Assembly (NCBI RefSeq): GCF_945859705.1
Contig: NC_079134.1
Location: forward strand, 51,824,402-51,888,401
Direction: 5' to 3'
Source of the DNA: Episyrphus balteatus
Lineage: Eukaryota; Arthropoda; Insecta; Diptera; Syrphidae
Length of the DNA stretch: 64,000 bases
The notes under the pieces are model-generated. The model did no database searches. It saw only the letters and a program-made list of their open reading frames with translations, and was not told where the DNA came from. The position numbers and the translations under genes were made by a program. Below are positions 42,955 through 55,097 of the stretch, in pieces (position 1 is the first letter of the stretch; every line of letters starts with the position of its first letter).

Positions 42955-45900
42955 ATGGTTGTAAATTTTAAAGTTTTCAAAAAATGCTCCCCAAATTCAA
43001 AAGTCACCTTGTACATGGGACGACGAGAATTCGTTGATTCTGTGACCGTTATTGAACCTGTTGGTATGTATAATATGTGAAAAAATGTTTTAATAATGAT
43101 GTGAAAGATAAAATTTCATAAAAATTTTTAATTTCAACTTAATTGAATTTCTTTTTTGTTTGTGTGTAAAGGAATTTTAATGTTTAATTAGAAATTCTAA
43201 AAATTAACTGAATAAAATGCACTTCCATGCATCCTTTTAATTGAATTTATGTTAGAAACTACAAAGGACTTTTCATTTGTGCCGCTCAATTTACCTATTT
43301 TTAATTTAAATTTTTTTTTTTTAAGTATTTAAAATTAATTGCAGCTAAGAGTTTTATTTTGTGCAAAATTAATTTGTGCCAGGATATTGTTTTCACAGGA
43401 TATAACATTCCATTGTTTGTGTTTAAAAAGGACTATTCGTAAATTTTAATTAAGCTTGAAATGTGCTGAAAATATGATTGTACTGGTACAGAATAGAAAA
43501 AAGTTTGAAATAATAAATCTTCTATAATCTAGTAAGCACTCTTGTTCCGGAAATTATTTGAGAATGTGTTTGTGCTTCCGAAAATAAATTTAAATAAATC
43601 ACTTTTATGATTGAAATTTCGATCCAAGTTTTGTTTAAAAAAAGTGTTTGGATACTGCTTTCATGGTATCGATGATATATAATGTTTTCTAAAATCCTAC
43701 TCGAGTTTTCACATCAGGACTCCATTCTGCCTAAATGAGTTTTCTTGAACTTTTTAACACATTTCTTTAAGGAGTCGGTAATATCTTGACGAATATTCAC
43801 CACATTCAGCATTTCACATGTATACATACAAATGTACGATCTTGAAGAAAAATCGTCTTGGCATAGGGTGTTTTCATAAATGTGTCCCTAAACTAGACCT
43901 GCGTTAAACGTGTTAATAAAGTCACTAAAGCAGATCTGCTATCGTACTAACTTAGTTCAACTGCAGGAGCTGCTCTGGTGCTCAAAAACGTCATTATGTC
44001 GTCAACGTCGCGTCGAGCAGATTGCGCAGCCAAAATTTTAATGGCTGCAGAACTCACGAAGAAATTTATTCGGCTCTTCATTTGATGTTTTTATTGTTAA
44101 TAAATGTAAAATACCTATTGTAAAAAACAAATTGACAAGCAAAAATATTAATTAGGGTGGTGCAAAAAATGTTTTTTTTTTCATTCTTCGAAAACTTTGG
44201 ATTTTAATGACACAGAAAATTTGTAAATCGTGTTTTTGAATTGAAAATTGTCGTATTAGGGTGGATCTAAAAAATGTTGTTGCTTGTGAAATTCTCAAAA
44301 ACTCAACGTGGATATTATTTTACCCAAATTATAAAAGAAAAACAGTATTTGCCATTACGATGGTTCAAACATTTTTTTTTAACTTATTGAAAAAAAAAAT
44401 TATTTTCACTACAGAGAAAGTTTGAAATACATGGTTTATGAAATATAATATAAAATTGTGTATTTTCGCATTATTGTGCTCAGAAAAATGCTATGCTTTA
44501 CATTTACTCTTGGAATTCAACCAAAATCCATTTAATTAATTTGATATAAATTTAATATTACTATACCAAAAAAAAAGCACTTAACAAACTTTCTCATTTT
44601 TTTTTTAAACGCAAACAAAAAACTTTAAAAAAAATAATTTTTTTCAAATGTGAACCACGCGTTTTTTTTTTTTAATTCCACTGTTAAAAGTAGAAGTATA
44701 TTTTTTTGCGCCACCCTAATATAAAACGATTTACAAATTTTTTGTGTCATTAAAAACAATTTATCGGGAATTGAGAAGGGAAATATTTTTTTGCTCAACC
44801 CTTATGTCGTTTTCGATTGGCCATACGGAAGCGTCCGGAATCATTCAGAAGCCTTCTGAAAGTGTTTTATTCGCCCGAGTTTGACTGGCAGAACGCTTCT
44901 CAGAATAGAAATTCTCTTCTTGATTTCAAAACAGAATTGAAATCAGAATTCACTCAGATGTCAAAAAAAAAACACTCAGTGTTTTTTTGTTTTTCATTCA
45001 ACAATATATTGTTTTCTGAAAGTTAAATTAATTACAAATCAAAAATGCATACATTAATGGATAAATTACCATTTATTTCGAATAATAATTTATAATTTTC
45101 CAACTCTAGCGCCCTAACTTTCGTTTGCAAGAAAAAAAAATAATACAAATATTTGACAATTGAAATATCAGACAAATAAAAAAATAGAATTGAGTGGAAG
45201 CGATTTGACCTGTTCCATTCGATTTCAGAATGAGTGAATCCGTGAGTGAATCCAATCGAAAACGACATTAGTAAACAACTCGTTCTGTGGTCATTTTTAC
45301 ATTTTTGATGCTTATGAAGATGAATTTTTAGTGGAATCCATAAGTTTTTAGGGTCGCTGAAACCGAATCCGCAGTCCATTTTTGCCCCATCACGTCAGGT
45401 TTTCTATTTTGTCCTATCACGTCAGGTTTCCGAGATAACCTAAAAAAAGATGTTTGTTCCTTTTTTGAGATAATCTCCAAAACCTGACGTTATAGGCCAA
45501 AATAAATTTCGAATCTGGTTTTAGCGCAAAACACAATATAGGGAGTTACTATCCCTTATAAAAGGTTTTAGATTGTCATCGGAAAAAACCCGTTATCTTA
45601 AAAACTGTCCATTTTTCGACTTTCTGCCTACATCGGCTTTTTATCAGGAGCTTCAAGAGAACAAGATACTAAAATTTCAGACAATTTCACCGAGGGCCAC
45701 TTCCCATACAAAATGTGTGGGGATCCCTTGAAACCAAACTTTAACTTGGTACACTTTAACATCTTAGTACTTTGTGTGCCAGCATAATTTCAACATTGGA
45801 GAACTTGGAGGGTTGAAACACCCAATTCAATTTTAGCCTACTTCCAATTATAATATCGAATTGAAACTTGGTACCTATTAACTTGTTTCTCTATATAGGC

Positions 45901-48900
45901 TATAGGTCATTTTTGATTATTAACTATTTGGCGTTGACGTTTCGTACATATTCATATGTAGTTCGGATGATAACACAATATTTTTGTAGTCCGGACCCTG
46001 GGGAGGGGAATTGGGGGGTCGTAAAACTCCAAATCAATTTTAGACCTGCAGGTACGAGCGAAAGAGAGGGACTTTGGAGGCTTAATAAACCCAAGTCGAA
46101 TTGAGCCTACTTTCAATCATGATAAAACTAATAAGTAAAAAATAAAATACATAGTCTAAAAAACTAAAAATAAGCTTCTTTCACGCACTAAAAAATTAAT
46201 TTGAATGACTTATAGGAAATGGTAAAATCAAAAAGCGTAGAGCGCATTTTTGTTACTTTTACTTTAATAAAGTTTTGAACAAAGCGCTCGACGTTTTTGA
46301 TTTCCTATAAGTCAATTAAGTTATTTTTTTTTTATTGCGTGATAAAAGCGTATTTTTAGTATTTTAAACTAGGTATTTTATTGAACAGTAATGTTTTTGA
46401 TGTGGTATGTCTTTTCACGAAACATTTTCATTGACTTCCAAGAAGATTCAATAGAGTAAATGAAGATAATTAACTTTTTTTAATATTTAAGAACATGTAG
46501 CTACAAACTTTTTTTTCAACCTTGTTTTAGTTTTGCATTCTTATTTGAAAAGACTCCCAACAAGATAGTTAAATTAATGTTTAATTACGAGCTAAGCAAA
46601 AGAAAAATAATATATGTACAGGCAATAGATTAAATTGAATAAAGGAGATCATGGTTTTAAATGTAAAATGTGAAAAGGAAAGAAAACATTATGGGAATTA
46701 GCATTAATATGATTTTGTTTTCCTTCATCATACAACTACAATTATATTCTTAATACCTACATAACGAACCAACACTATTTGTATTTGCTACTCGTAGTTC
46801 TTAAGCAAGCAACCTCCCCTAGTATCAAAGAGGATTATTTGCGTAAATCCAGATGCTATATACGGGGAGAATTTTAATGGCTTCAGAGCCATGGAAAATA
46901 GGTATATTGATTAAATTTAAAGCTTGCGTTTGTTATTTATTTTAGTTAAAAGAATTCTTGGCTTCTTTGGATATGTAACTATAGGTCTATTATGCGTAGA
47001 AAAAATAAAGAAAACGAAATAAAAATTTAAGGTATCGAAATAGAATTGGGTCTTTTAGTTGAATTTTATAGAATGTTGATTTCCTCAATATTTTCTTGCA
47101 GAAACACACTATTTGCATTGTTTTCGATACGTTCCATTTTTTTCTAAATAAAATAATGAAACAATATTGCGATAAAAACAAACGATTTCGAAGAAAAAAC
47201 AAGAGCTTTATAAGTGCAAAAACACCAATCACAATTATTATGTGAACCAACAAAAAATTTAAAATATTTTTCTATTTCGGGGATTAAATTCTTAAATTTT
47301 GAATTCAAGGTCTGATTCCTCACATTCAAGATCCAACATATTAGACTTTTTTGTAGTGGAATTTTATCAAATTAATTACGTTTTGGTCCATTGGTTGAGG
47401 AATAGCAGTGCAATTCGCCAGAAATCGCTTTGGTACCTAAAAAGAACACGCTGTTATTTTTATAGGCCTGCAGTACCTAGGAGAAGAAGGACAAGGATTC
47501 TTCCAAAAAAACATTTGATGTGCTCGATAACTTTAGTGGTACCAAACAAGTTTTAAATACAAATTTGTGTTTGAAAACCTTTGATGGTATTCTCTGTCCC
47601 CGGAGCTACCATCAAAACCCACTTTAGAATAGTGTAAGTTCATTATTGAAAACATCATTTTGTGATGCAGAAATTCAGCTGTTTGTTTATTCACATTAAT
47701 ATTTTGCTTTAAAATCAATGTATTTAGGTATTTCGGTCACCCAGTGAAGACGTTTTAGTTTTTCTTATGAGACTGCACTGTTCCCAACTTTCCTATAATA
47801 AAACGTCGAAATTTAACTTGCTCCGAATGTTTTTTTTTTTATAATAAACGACTTTCGAAATAAACGACTGCATTTTCTGTTTTAAACAGGCTTTATTTAA
47901 ACTGTAAAATAGTTTCAGTTAAATTTAAACATTTATTCTTTTAAAATAAACATGTAAAAAATGTTTTATAAGAACACAAAACGCATCTATATTTTTTTAA
48001 GAAAAATCTTTAAAACTTCTTCCCTTCTACTTTCATTTATTATAGATGGAATTGTCGTCCTTGATGATGAGTACATCAAACAAAACCGCAAGGTTTTCGT
48101 CCAACTTCTATGTAACTTCCGATATGGACGCGAGGAAGACGAAATGATGGGCCTTAACTTCCAAAAGGAACTAACTTTGGCCTCAATGCAGGTTTACCCT
48201 CAGCAAAAGATTGACATGAACCTAACCAAGTTGCAGGATCGTCTCCTGCCCAAGTTGGGTTCAAATGCCTTTCCTTTTGTCCTAGCAATGCCACTTAGCT
48301 CACCAGCATCAGTGGTCTTGCAGCAAAAGGCCAGCGAAGAGGGACAACCCTGTGGAGTCCAATACTTTGTTAAAGTTTTTACTGGTGATTCTGAATGTGA
48401 TCGGTCTCATCGGCGTAGTACGGTTAACTTGGCCATTCGCAAGGTGCAATATGCTCCAACTAAGCCAGGTATTCAACCATGCACGGTGGTGAGGAAGGAT
48501 TTCCTCTTGTCACCTGGAGAATTGGAGTTAGAAGTTACATTGGATAAGCAGTTGTATCATCATGGGGAGCGTATGGCCATTAATGTTTGTGTTAGAAATA
48601 ATTCGAACAAGGTAAAAGAAAACAGTTACTTTGGTGTCTGGTATATAAATCCAGCTTGTATTTTCTATTTAGGTGGTCAAGAAAATCAAAGCTATGGTAC
48701 AACAAGGCGTCGATGTGGTGCTTTTCCAAAACGGCCAATTCAGGAATACAATTGCTTTTGTTGAAACTAGTGAAGGTTGTCCCATACAACCAGGTTCAAG
48801 CCTACAAAAAGTGATGTATATGGTTCCAAATTTGGCTGCAAATATCGAACGGTCAGGAATTGCCATTGAAGGTGATGTTAAGCGCAAAGAAGTTGTATTA

Positions 48901-49224
48901 GCCTCAACAACTTTGTAAGTTTCTAGTTAACTATACATCTGTTAAGTCACTAAAATTAATAAATTTACAGACTGGCTGCCCAAGAAAGCAGGGATGCATT
49001 CGGAATCATTGTTTCGTATGCAGTGAAAGTTAAACTTTTCCTTGGCGCTTTGGGTGGAGAACTTTGCGCTGAATTGCCATTTATATTGATGCATCCAAAG
49101 GTAATCTGCAAAAACTGTAATACTGATAAAAATACTTACATTTTTTTTAAATGCCTTCCAACAGCCAAGTCGTAAGCAGGAGGAAGCCAATGCTGAACCA
49201 ATGTCTGAGAAAAACATCATTTAA
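42955..49224 (+). CDS. Arr1: Visual arrestin, Arr1 type
   Basis: Five exons: 42955-43063, 48046-48611, 48673-48914, 48971-49100, 49165-49224, all GT-AG with phases that join, giving 368 residues. The start MVVNFKVFKKCSPNSKVTLY lies in a good context (AACCATGG). Arrestin-fold landmarks are FVDSVTVIEPVDGIVVLDDE, NFRYGREEDEMMGL, KLGSNAFPF, QPCGVQYFVKVF, HRRSTVNLAIRKVQYAP and DAFGIIVSYAVKVKLFLGAL. The protein should bind light-activated, phosphorylated rhodopsin in photoreceptors and end signalling, as known for fly Arr1. The short tail (PSRKQEEANAEPMSEKNII) fits Arr1 rather than the longer Arr2. Intron 1 is 4982 nt and carries two repeat elements. AATAAA near 49605 is a likely poly(A) signal. 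No defects seen. Confidence 0.95.
44152..44800. mobile_element. Nested TAGGGTGG-ended elements in arrestin intron 1
   Basis: The inner element 44257-44713 ends TAGGGTGGATCTAAAAAATG and (complement) TAGGGTGGCGCAAAAAAATA. The outer element begins TAGGGTGGTGCAAAAAATGT at 44153 and ends near 44798 with AGCAAAAAAATATTT (complement), its arms sharing TTTTAATGACACA.AAAATT near 44205 and 44750. The 1.26-kb hairpin at 11678 has similar TAGGGTGG ends. No coding. Confidence 0.55.
46155..46365. repeat. Hairpin repeat in arrestin intron 1
   Basis: AAAAATAAGCTTCTTTCACG, GACTTATAGGAAAT and CAAAAAGCGTAGAGCGC are mirrored by GCGCTCGACGTTTTTGATTT, CCTATAAGTC and GCGTGATAAAAGCGTATTTT. Arms about 90 bp, loop about 30 bp. 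It would fold in the arrestin pre-mRNA. Confidence 0.7.
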
Positions 49225-50030
49225 ACCAAAAATTATTAAAAAAAAAAATATTAAAATTAGAATAGCAACAAAACAAACAAAAAAAAATGGATGATTTTCT
49301 AATGATGGACTGACCGAGCTTTTATCGAAGGACTACGCACGCTAATGAAACTTTACAGAAACAAAATTGAAACTTTTTGGAAGTTTTAAGGAAATAATCT
49401 CTTTTTTGTATAACTTTTTGATTTTGAGATATTTATTATTTTCGTTTTAAAGCAAAATATAAATAATTTTAAGATGTCAATGCAAAATCGATCACATCAT
49501 CGATTTATTATTTAAAGTAAGAATGGTGACGTTGCATAGCAACTTTATTATTATGGAACATTTACATAAATATATATTAAGTTGATGCAAGTACCTTAAA
49601 CAAAAAATAAAAAACAATACATATATAATACATATTACATAGTATATTGTACCTATCTACATTTCATAGTTAGATACTATAATACAAGTAAGAATGCAAT
49701 AAAAAAATTAAAGAGATGAATATAATTTTTAAATAAGTTTATTCTTCGAAACTGTGTTTGTGATAAATTTAAGAAATGAAATAAAATATAAAATGAAAAA
49801 TAATAAGTATTTGTATTTCGTTTATCATAATTATAATAACATTTTTTATAGGAAACTATCAACGCGATGAAGAAACATGATAGTAGAGCGAGCGAGTACG
49901 GATACGAGATTTGTGAAACATCTGATCCGATGCCGATGTAAGCCAGGCTTTTCAGGAACTGCGCCATGCCAAGGGTGCAGCGTGCAGCTTAAAAATTGGC
50001 GTTCAAAGAAAAACAAATGCTCAGGAAATA
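49225..50030. other. Arrestin 3' UTR and flank
   Basis: The 3' UTR probably runs to a poly(A) site after AATAAA near 49605. Beyond it nothing was recognised until the transposon-like pseudogene. Confidence 0.45.
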
Positions 50031-50033
50031 CAC

Positions 50034-50490
50034 TCACCAACATTTTTTTACGATGCTTAAGGCGTAAGGCCTATTGATGACGAAAAAATGCTTCACAGTA
50101 TTCGGACTTATCACGTTTCGGAAAGGAGAATGTGCAAACAAAATATATGAGAGCTGGTCGTATGAACACGTCTTGATGTCGGGCCCAAGATAGAGACTAT
50201 GAAATTGATATTGCATGTGCACCAAGTACCGATAGTGCGACGGCGACGCCCCGTTAGACAAGTGCAATAATAGTGCTTAAAAGCATCTTTTCCTTCCGCT
50301 TCCGTATTAACAAGAATATAATAGAATTGGTTAGATCTTCTATGCCGGGGCTGTATATTTGCTCTTAGTAAAAATGTTCCTTGTCCTGGTTCTATGTTGC
50401 ATTGATTCAAGTCTCCAAGATTGTGATCTCTGTACAGGTCGATGCTAAAAATTTCATCGTTAAAATGCTTATCACATAATACGGGCAAGC
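50034..50490 (-). pseudogene. Transposon-associated protein with a SWIM-like C-x-C...C/H motif
   Basis: The minus strand reads SIDLYRDHNLGDLNQCNI, GTFLLRANIQPRHRRSNQFY and HYYCTCLTGRRRRTIGTWCT, followed, with a probable frame change, by LGPDIKTCSYDQLSYIL. Phrases like LLRARIQSRH and YYCTC..G.RT.G.CAH are typical of uncharacterised arthropod transposon-like proteins whose C-x-C-xn-C-x-H resembles a SWIM zinc finger. It is frameshifted and lacks its N-terminal part. Function unknown. Confidence 0.55.
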
Positions 50491-50959
50491 TCTGGTAGGG
50501 GTAGCACTAAATGCTACCCTTTGTGTGTTAAGATTTTTTTTAGTTACGTATTCTGCGGGTGGCAATGGTGCCACGGTTGCCGGAATGGGTAGGATCCTAC
50601 CAAACTGGGTAGGTTTTTTTACCTTGGGTAGGTTGGTAGGTTTGAAGTCAATTTGGTAGGTTTTTCCAAGTTCTTTCTCTAAAATAATTTTATTTTTAAT
50701 AATTGAAAAAAAAATCGTAATTATGTCAAATCTACCCAAAATATTTGTGCCAAACAAATGTGCCCATCTAAACCGAGAGTAATAATATTAAGTAGTGTAT
50801 GTAAACGCAGTATCCTCATTGTTGGTGTCTGAACTCATCCGTTTTCATGTTTTGTGTTGACACTAACTTCACATTCTTGATTAGTGATTTCTACAAAATG
50901 GCATTACAATTTTATTTTAAAAGTTTTTTTCCAAAAAATTATTTATAAAAAATTGTTTT

Positions 50960-51185
50960 TTTTAAAAAACGGCTCTAACGATTTTGAAATTTTTTTTCTA
51001 AAAATGCACGTTTATATATCAATCAAAACTGCATACTTGTTTTGGAGGGCAATTTAATTTCAGATTTTATTTTATTTTTTTAAACGAATTTTATTTTTTT
51101 TTCCAAATTTCTATATAGAAAGTCTTAAAAATTTAAGCAACTTTAACTAAAGAGCAAGTTCGTGCGACCCAGTTGTGCATTTTAT
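50960..51185 (+). repeat. AT-rich dispersed repeat shared with 17720-17990
   Basis: AAAAAACGGCTCTAACGATT, then TTTTTTTCTAAAAATGCACG, and at the end AGAGCAAGTTCGTGCGACCC, parallel the order of similar phrases at 17720-17980. On either side (50570-50680 and 51225-51285) GGTAGGTTTTT repeats occur, suggesting it sits inside another repeat. Confidence 0.55.
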
Positions 51186-51301
51186 TTTTTTAAACAAGAA
51201 TTTATTCTCTTAAAATCGAAAATTTTCGTTGGGTAGGTTTTTCTTTGAATTGGTAGGTTTTTTTCGAAACTTTGGTAGGAAATTTTTTATGCGAGTGGCA
51301 A

Positions 51302-51373
51302 GCGTGAATGGTGCAGTGGATGTAGTACTTGACTGCTAACCTCAAGGTTGTGGGTTCGAGCCCTACCTCAGGC
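51302..51373 (+). other. tRNA-like unit (SINE head or tRNA pseudogene)
   Basis: A cloverleaf can be drawn: D stem GTGC/GTAC, anticodon stem CTTGA/TCAAG with a 9-nt loop, and T arm GTGGG-TTCGAGC-CCTAC with five pairs. The acceptor GCGTGAA/CTCAGGC pairs at 5 of 7. A box TGGTGCAGTGG, B box GGTTCGAGCCC, and a T6 run five nt beyond. The oversized anticodon loop, shared base with the D stem and acceptor mismatches argue against a working tRNA. AATCCCCCAGCTTGGAAGCC and more non-tRNA sequence follows, as in a SINE body. Confidence 0.55.
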
Positions 51374-51399
51374 AGCATTTTTTCTTAATCCCCCAGCTT

Positions 51400-53499
51400 G
51401 GAAGCCACCCGTGGGACTATATGAGATAATAATCATCTTATTCTCAATTCACTGTACCAACAAAAATTCTTTCCTATCTTTCTATTCCTTCTAACTAGTG
51501 CCGTGCAGTTGCATTTAAAAGACCTTAGGTCTTACAGGCATATAGTTAAATTATTATTATTACAAACATTTTATACAAAGCCATTTTATAGCACAGTTTT
51601 TGAAAAATTAATTTTTAAAATCAAAATTTTGAAAAAAATGAGAGGGGTCAACATTCCCATACGATTTTCTTATTGTCTCGACCCAACATACACGATATAG
51701 GTTTTTTGCACATTGCTCCCGAATCACCCAGCGCATTTTTTAACAATCATTCCTCCTCTGCTGTTGTATAGACAACTCTTGACAATTTTTTGTGGATTCC
51801 TTTCAATTAATTTTTCTGTTTGTCGATATTCGCTACACGTTTTCTTTTCAAACTTGAAACTGAAACAATTTGGATATTTTTTGAAAGTTGGTCAACTTTT
51901 GTTTTTAAACTCGAAACCTATTATCACGAATTGATATCACACCAGGAGAAGACCCTTTTTTTTAAATACCACGAAAATGTTTATTTCATTTACACTTGTG
52001 TCGTATGCCAAAAAGTTTTAAGTGCCGTTAAAACATCAAATTTTATGAGGCAGATTAAGCATATAACCGTAAGTACCTATGTACTTGTTAAGCTTCATTT
52101 TAAAAATTAGCACTTCCTAGATGTATGTAAGCAAAATGGGTGATAAAACAAAAAAAAATACTTCATAAACAGCGAAAAAGCCATAAATCAAAAAAACAAA
52201 AAACTTTTGGTTTTTGATTAATTTGATTATATTCTATGGCCATGGGTCAATTAGCATGAAAAATTCCTCAAATTTTTTATCTGATGATAAATCTTCAGTT
52301 CAAAAAATTTAATTTATTCAAACTTTACAAGGAACCCAGATTCAACAGAACCAATTGAATATAAAAAAAAACCAACAAAATTCGCACGTCCTTAACCCAA
52401 GTTCACCATCATAACATGAAAATTTCTTCAAAAGATTACGATTATGATGTGTTATCATTATCTGTGTATACTGTTTTTGGGAGGGTTTTCATTTTAAGTG
52501 CATAGTAAAATATAAATGTGTGAATATTAGGACAACAAAAAAAAATATAAAGATACAAATAGCGCTATAAAATTAGAATATTTTAAGACAGCCATCTTCC
52601 GATTATGATGTATCACAAATTGTTTGAATAAAACTGAGCTACCATTAGGTTTGACATAAATGCTATTTACGATGGGTCCCCAAACGCTGTCATAAGAAGT
52701 TGTAAATCAACTGGTAATATCCTTAGCCTTACCCAATTTGTACGGTGTGCTATAAATTGAAGCGCATATTATCCTTTAATATTTTAAGGCGGTTATTTTC
52801 TTTCTGCAATGAAAATTCTATTTAGTTCATGTCCCTGTATTGGAAAAAAATAACGAACGGGGAGCAAGATATATAAAATAAAGAGGTTATAGATGTACAT
52901 CTGCTATTATACGTTGGCCGAAGAGTCATGATGACTCATCTTCAAATTTTTCTTTGAATTTTCATACTATGATAAAATTGTGCTATTTGGTAGTTCGTTC
53001 TAAATTATTTATTTGTTTGCTTGTGTGTCAAATCAAATTCAAATCTTGTGCCATGAGGTGGCAGCCCTGGTTTAACTTCCTCATAATATTTCAAAATACA
53101 AAATTTACCACCAACAGATTGAAATCACCATCTTGCTAATACAGTACAGGTAAATAGGCATTTTAAAAAAAACACTGTTACACTCATGAAACTTGGGAAA
53201 AACCAAAAATTTCACATGGGAAAAACATGATACACTGATGGAATTTGGGATTAAAGTTATACATAAAGCAGGGACAAAGGATTTATTAAGTTCTTAAATT
53301 TATTTATTATGAAAGGGTGGATCCGGTGGTTCATCACTCCCACCGTATTTTACGACTCCACACCACTTATACAAAATTAAGGTGCTTTTTTAAAGTGAGT
53401 TCCCCGTCCCTCTCACTCTTAGGTTGGTTTTTTAAGTGAGTTCCCCATCCCCATGCCTCTTACTTTTGTATGCAAGGAGTCTTAAAAGTCTCCAACATA
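51400..53499. other. No gene recognised; short direct repeat at 53380-53460
   Basis: Several 60-100 codon frames (for example 51503-52110) show no motif and have biased AT-rich composition. At 53380-53460, TTTTTTAAAGTGAGTTCCCC and TTTTTTAAGTGAGTTCCCCA are two copies of a ~50-bp unit. Confidence 0.4.
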
Positions 53500-54507
53500 T
53501 TGTGCTACCGCTCGCAGGTACTCTTGTGGAGTCTTGGCATCATACTAACGTATAAGTCTGAGGAGCCTTTCATTTGTCTGAGCATACTCAACTCTCGAAT
53601 ATAGTGGCATGTGGTCGCCGCCAACATCCAGACGTTCGAATAGGATGTTGATTCTCAAGTGCTCATTTAAAAGGCCTTCCAAGAGCTTATAGATATTTGG
53701 GTGTTGGCACCCAATCGCACTTTGAAAGGCCCTATGCCTAGACTTCACTCCATTATTTGTCCTCGACAGGTCTTGTGTCGTTGTTTCCTTGCAATTCCAC
53801 ATTGAAATATTGAATCTAGGAGTACAATGGCGGAGCCCTACCCAAGTATTCTGGAAATACTCTAGAAAGTCTTGGTGATTTTGTGTATCACCAAACTTTC
53901 TATGAGCTCGCTCGCCAACATCTCATAGCGATTCAATACATCATTGGTATCGCAAAAACACAACGCCGAAGACAATTATAGAAGTTCCTGTCCGCTCCGT
54001 ATCTTGCTTGCATCCCTAATCGCTGAATGTTGTTGCGGACTGCTTGCGCGAAATGGAAAAAGCAGCTATAAACTACCGCTTCGGGGAAAACTTCTCGGAG
54101 AGTAAGCTCCTCTGCCTGTTCGTAGTCGATTATTAAGTTAGTTGGCTGAGCATGCCGGGTTACAGCCTTTTCATGCGATTTCAGCTTTGGGCCACGGTTA
54201 GACGCTTCCACAGAAACTCCTTGCATACAGCGTGCAACTATTGACCTGGGAGGAAGTGGTGGCCATGGCTTTAACTATTTGGGAGGTGCGAGCAACCTCA
54301 TACAAAACGGGGGAAGGCCCGTGGTTATGCTCATTTAGCAAAACCACATTTTCTTTTTCTAGAAACAACCCTTCCCTTACATTTGAAGCTCTGATACTTC
54401 TCGCACCTCCAAAAAGTTTTATCATCGTCCCCTCTGTACTTCACGTATGCAAATCCTTCATAGTGAAGCTTGTCTGCCCCCCTTTGGGCTTTGATAAAAT
54501 CAACCAT
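53500..54507 (-). pseudogene. FLYWCH zinc-finger MULE transposase, broken
   Basis: The minus strand starts at the ATG complement at 54507: FIKAQRGADKLHYEGFAYVK, then KTFWRCEKYQSFKCKGRVV, and after a frameshift LLNEHNHGP. Together these form a FLYWCH finger (WRC...C...H-x-H). After a gap the MULE core end appears: PTNLIIDYEQAEELTLREVF, PEAVVYSCFFHFAQAVRNNI, GADRNFYNCLRRCVFAIP. Another frame then has DFLEYFQNTWVGLRH, FNISMWNC and DLSRTNNGVKSRHRAFQSAI. The first half of the transposase core between finger and IIDYEQ is deleted. FLYWCH-MULE elements are common in insects and nematodes. At least three disruptions; inactive. Confidence 0.75.
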
Positions 54508-55097
54508 CATGAAACTGCAAAAAAAACTCTTAGAAAAACCTCAAAAAATAACGTCCTTACTCTTTGAGAGTTACCAAGAGAGTGAGAAAAATATTCAAAC
54601 ATTCAAAGTAAATTTAAATTAAAAATAAAATGGCCTCCCATTTTCAGATATAAGACTTTGAACTCCAATATATCAATGTTCTTTGGACCTAAGAAGTTGA
54701 AATTAAATGTGTGGATAGACTTATGTGTAAGAAAGTCACAAATTTTTTTTAGTACAAAATTTATATTTTTGTACTAAAATCTTAAAAAATTAGTACAAAA
54801 CCTGAACCGTTAGTTTTTGTGTACTAAACAAAATTTGATGAATTTCTCGAGGCTTGGCCTCGACCAAATTTCAACTTTCTTGGTCTTGGTAATATCCGAA
54901 AATTTGACTTTCAGCTTTAAGAACAGAGCAGCAGAATACTAAAGTCTACAAAATTGGTGTTTTTTTTTGTAAAAATGATGAAATTCGAAATTAGTACCAC
55001 AAAAACTGAAAAAAAAAGGTTACACCAATGAAAATTGGTGCAAATGTTTCATTTATAACACAAACCAAGAATCAAAGGAGTCTTTATTAATATCTTA
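54508..55097. other. AT-rich sequence with short repeated phrases
   Basis: TTAGTACAAAATTTATATTT and TTAGTACAAAACCTGAACCG are local repeats near 54750-54800. No gene. Confidence 0.4.

Noticed and set aside
49677..50077. Overlapping frames of 65-96 codons downstream of arrestin
   Set aside because: No motif and strong AT bias; the only recognisable protein text is the pseudogene at 50034-50490.
51302..51373. A functional tRNA-Ser(GCT) gene
   Set aside because: The anticodon loop would be 9 nt, one base is needed in two stems, and two acceptor pairs fail; there is also no long variable arm.
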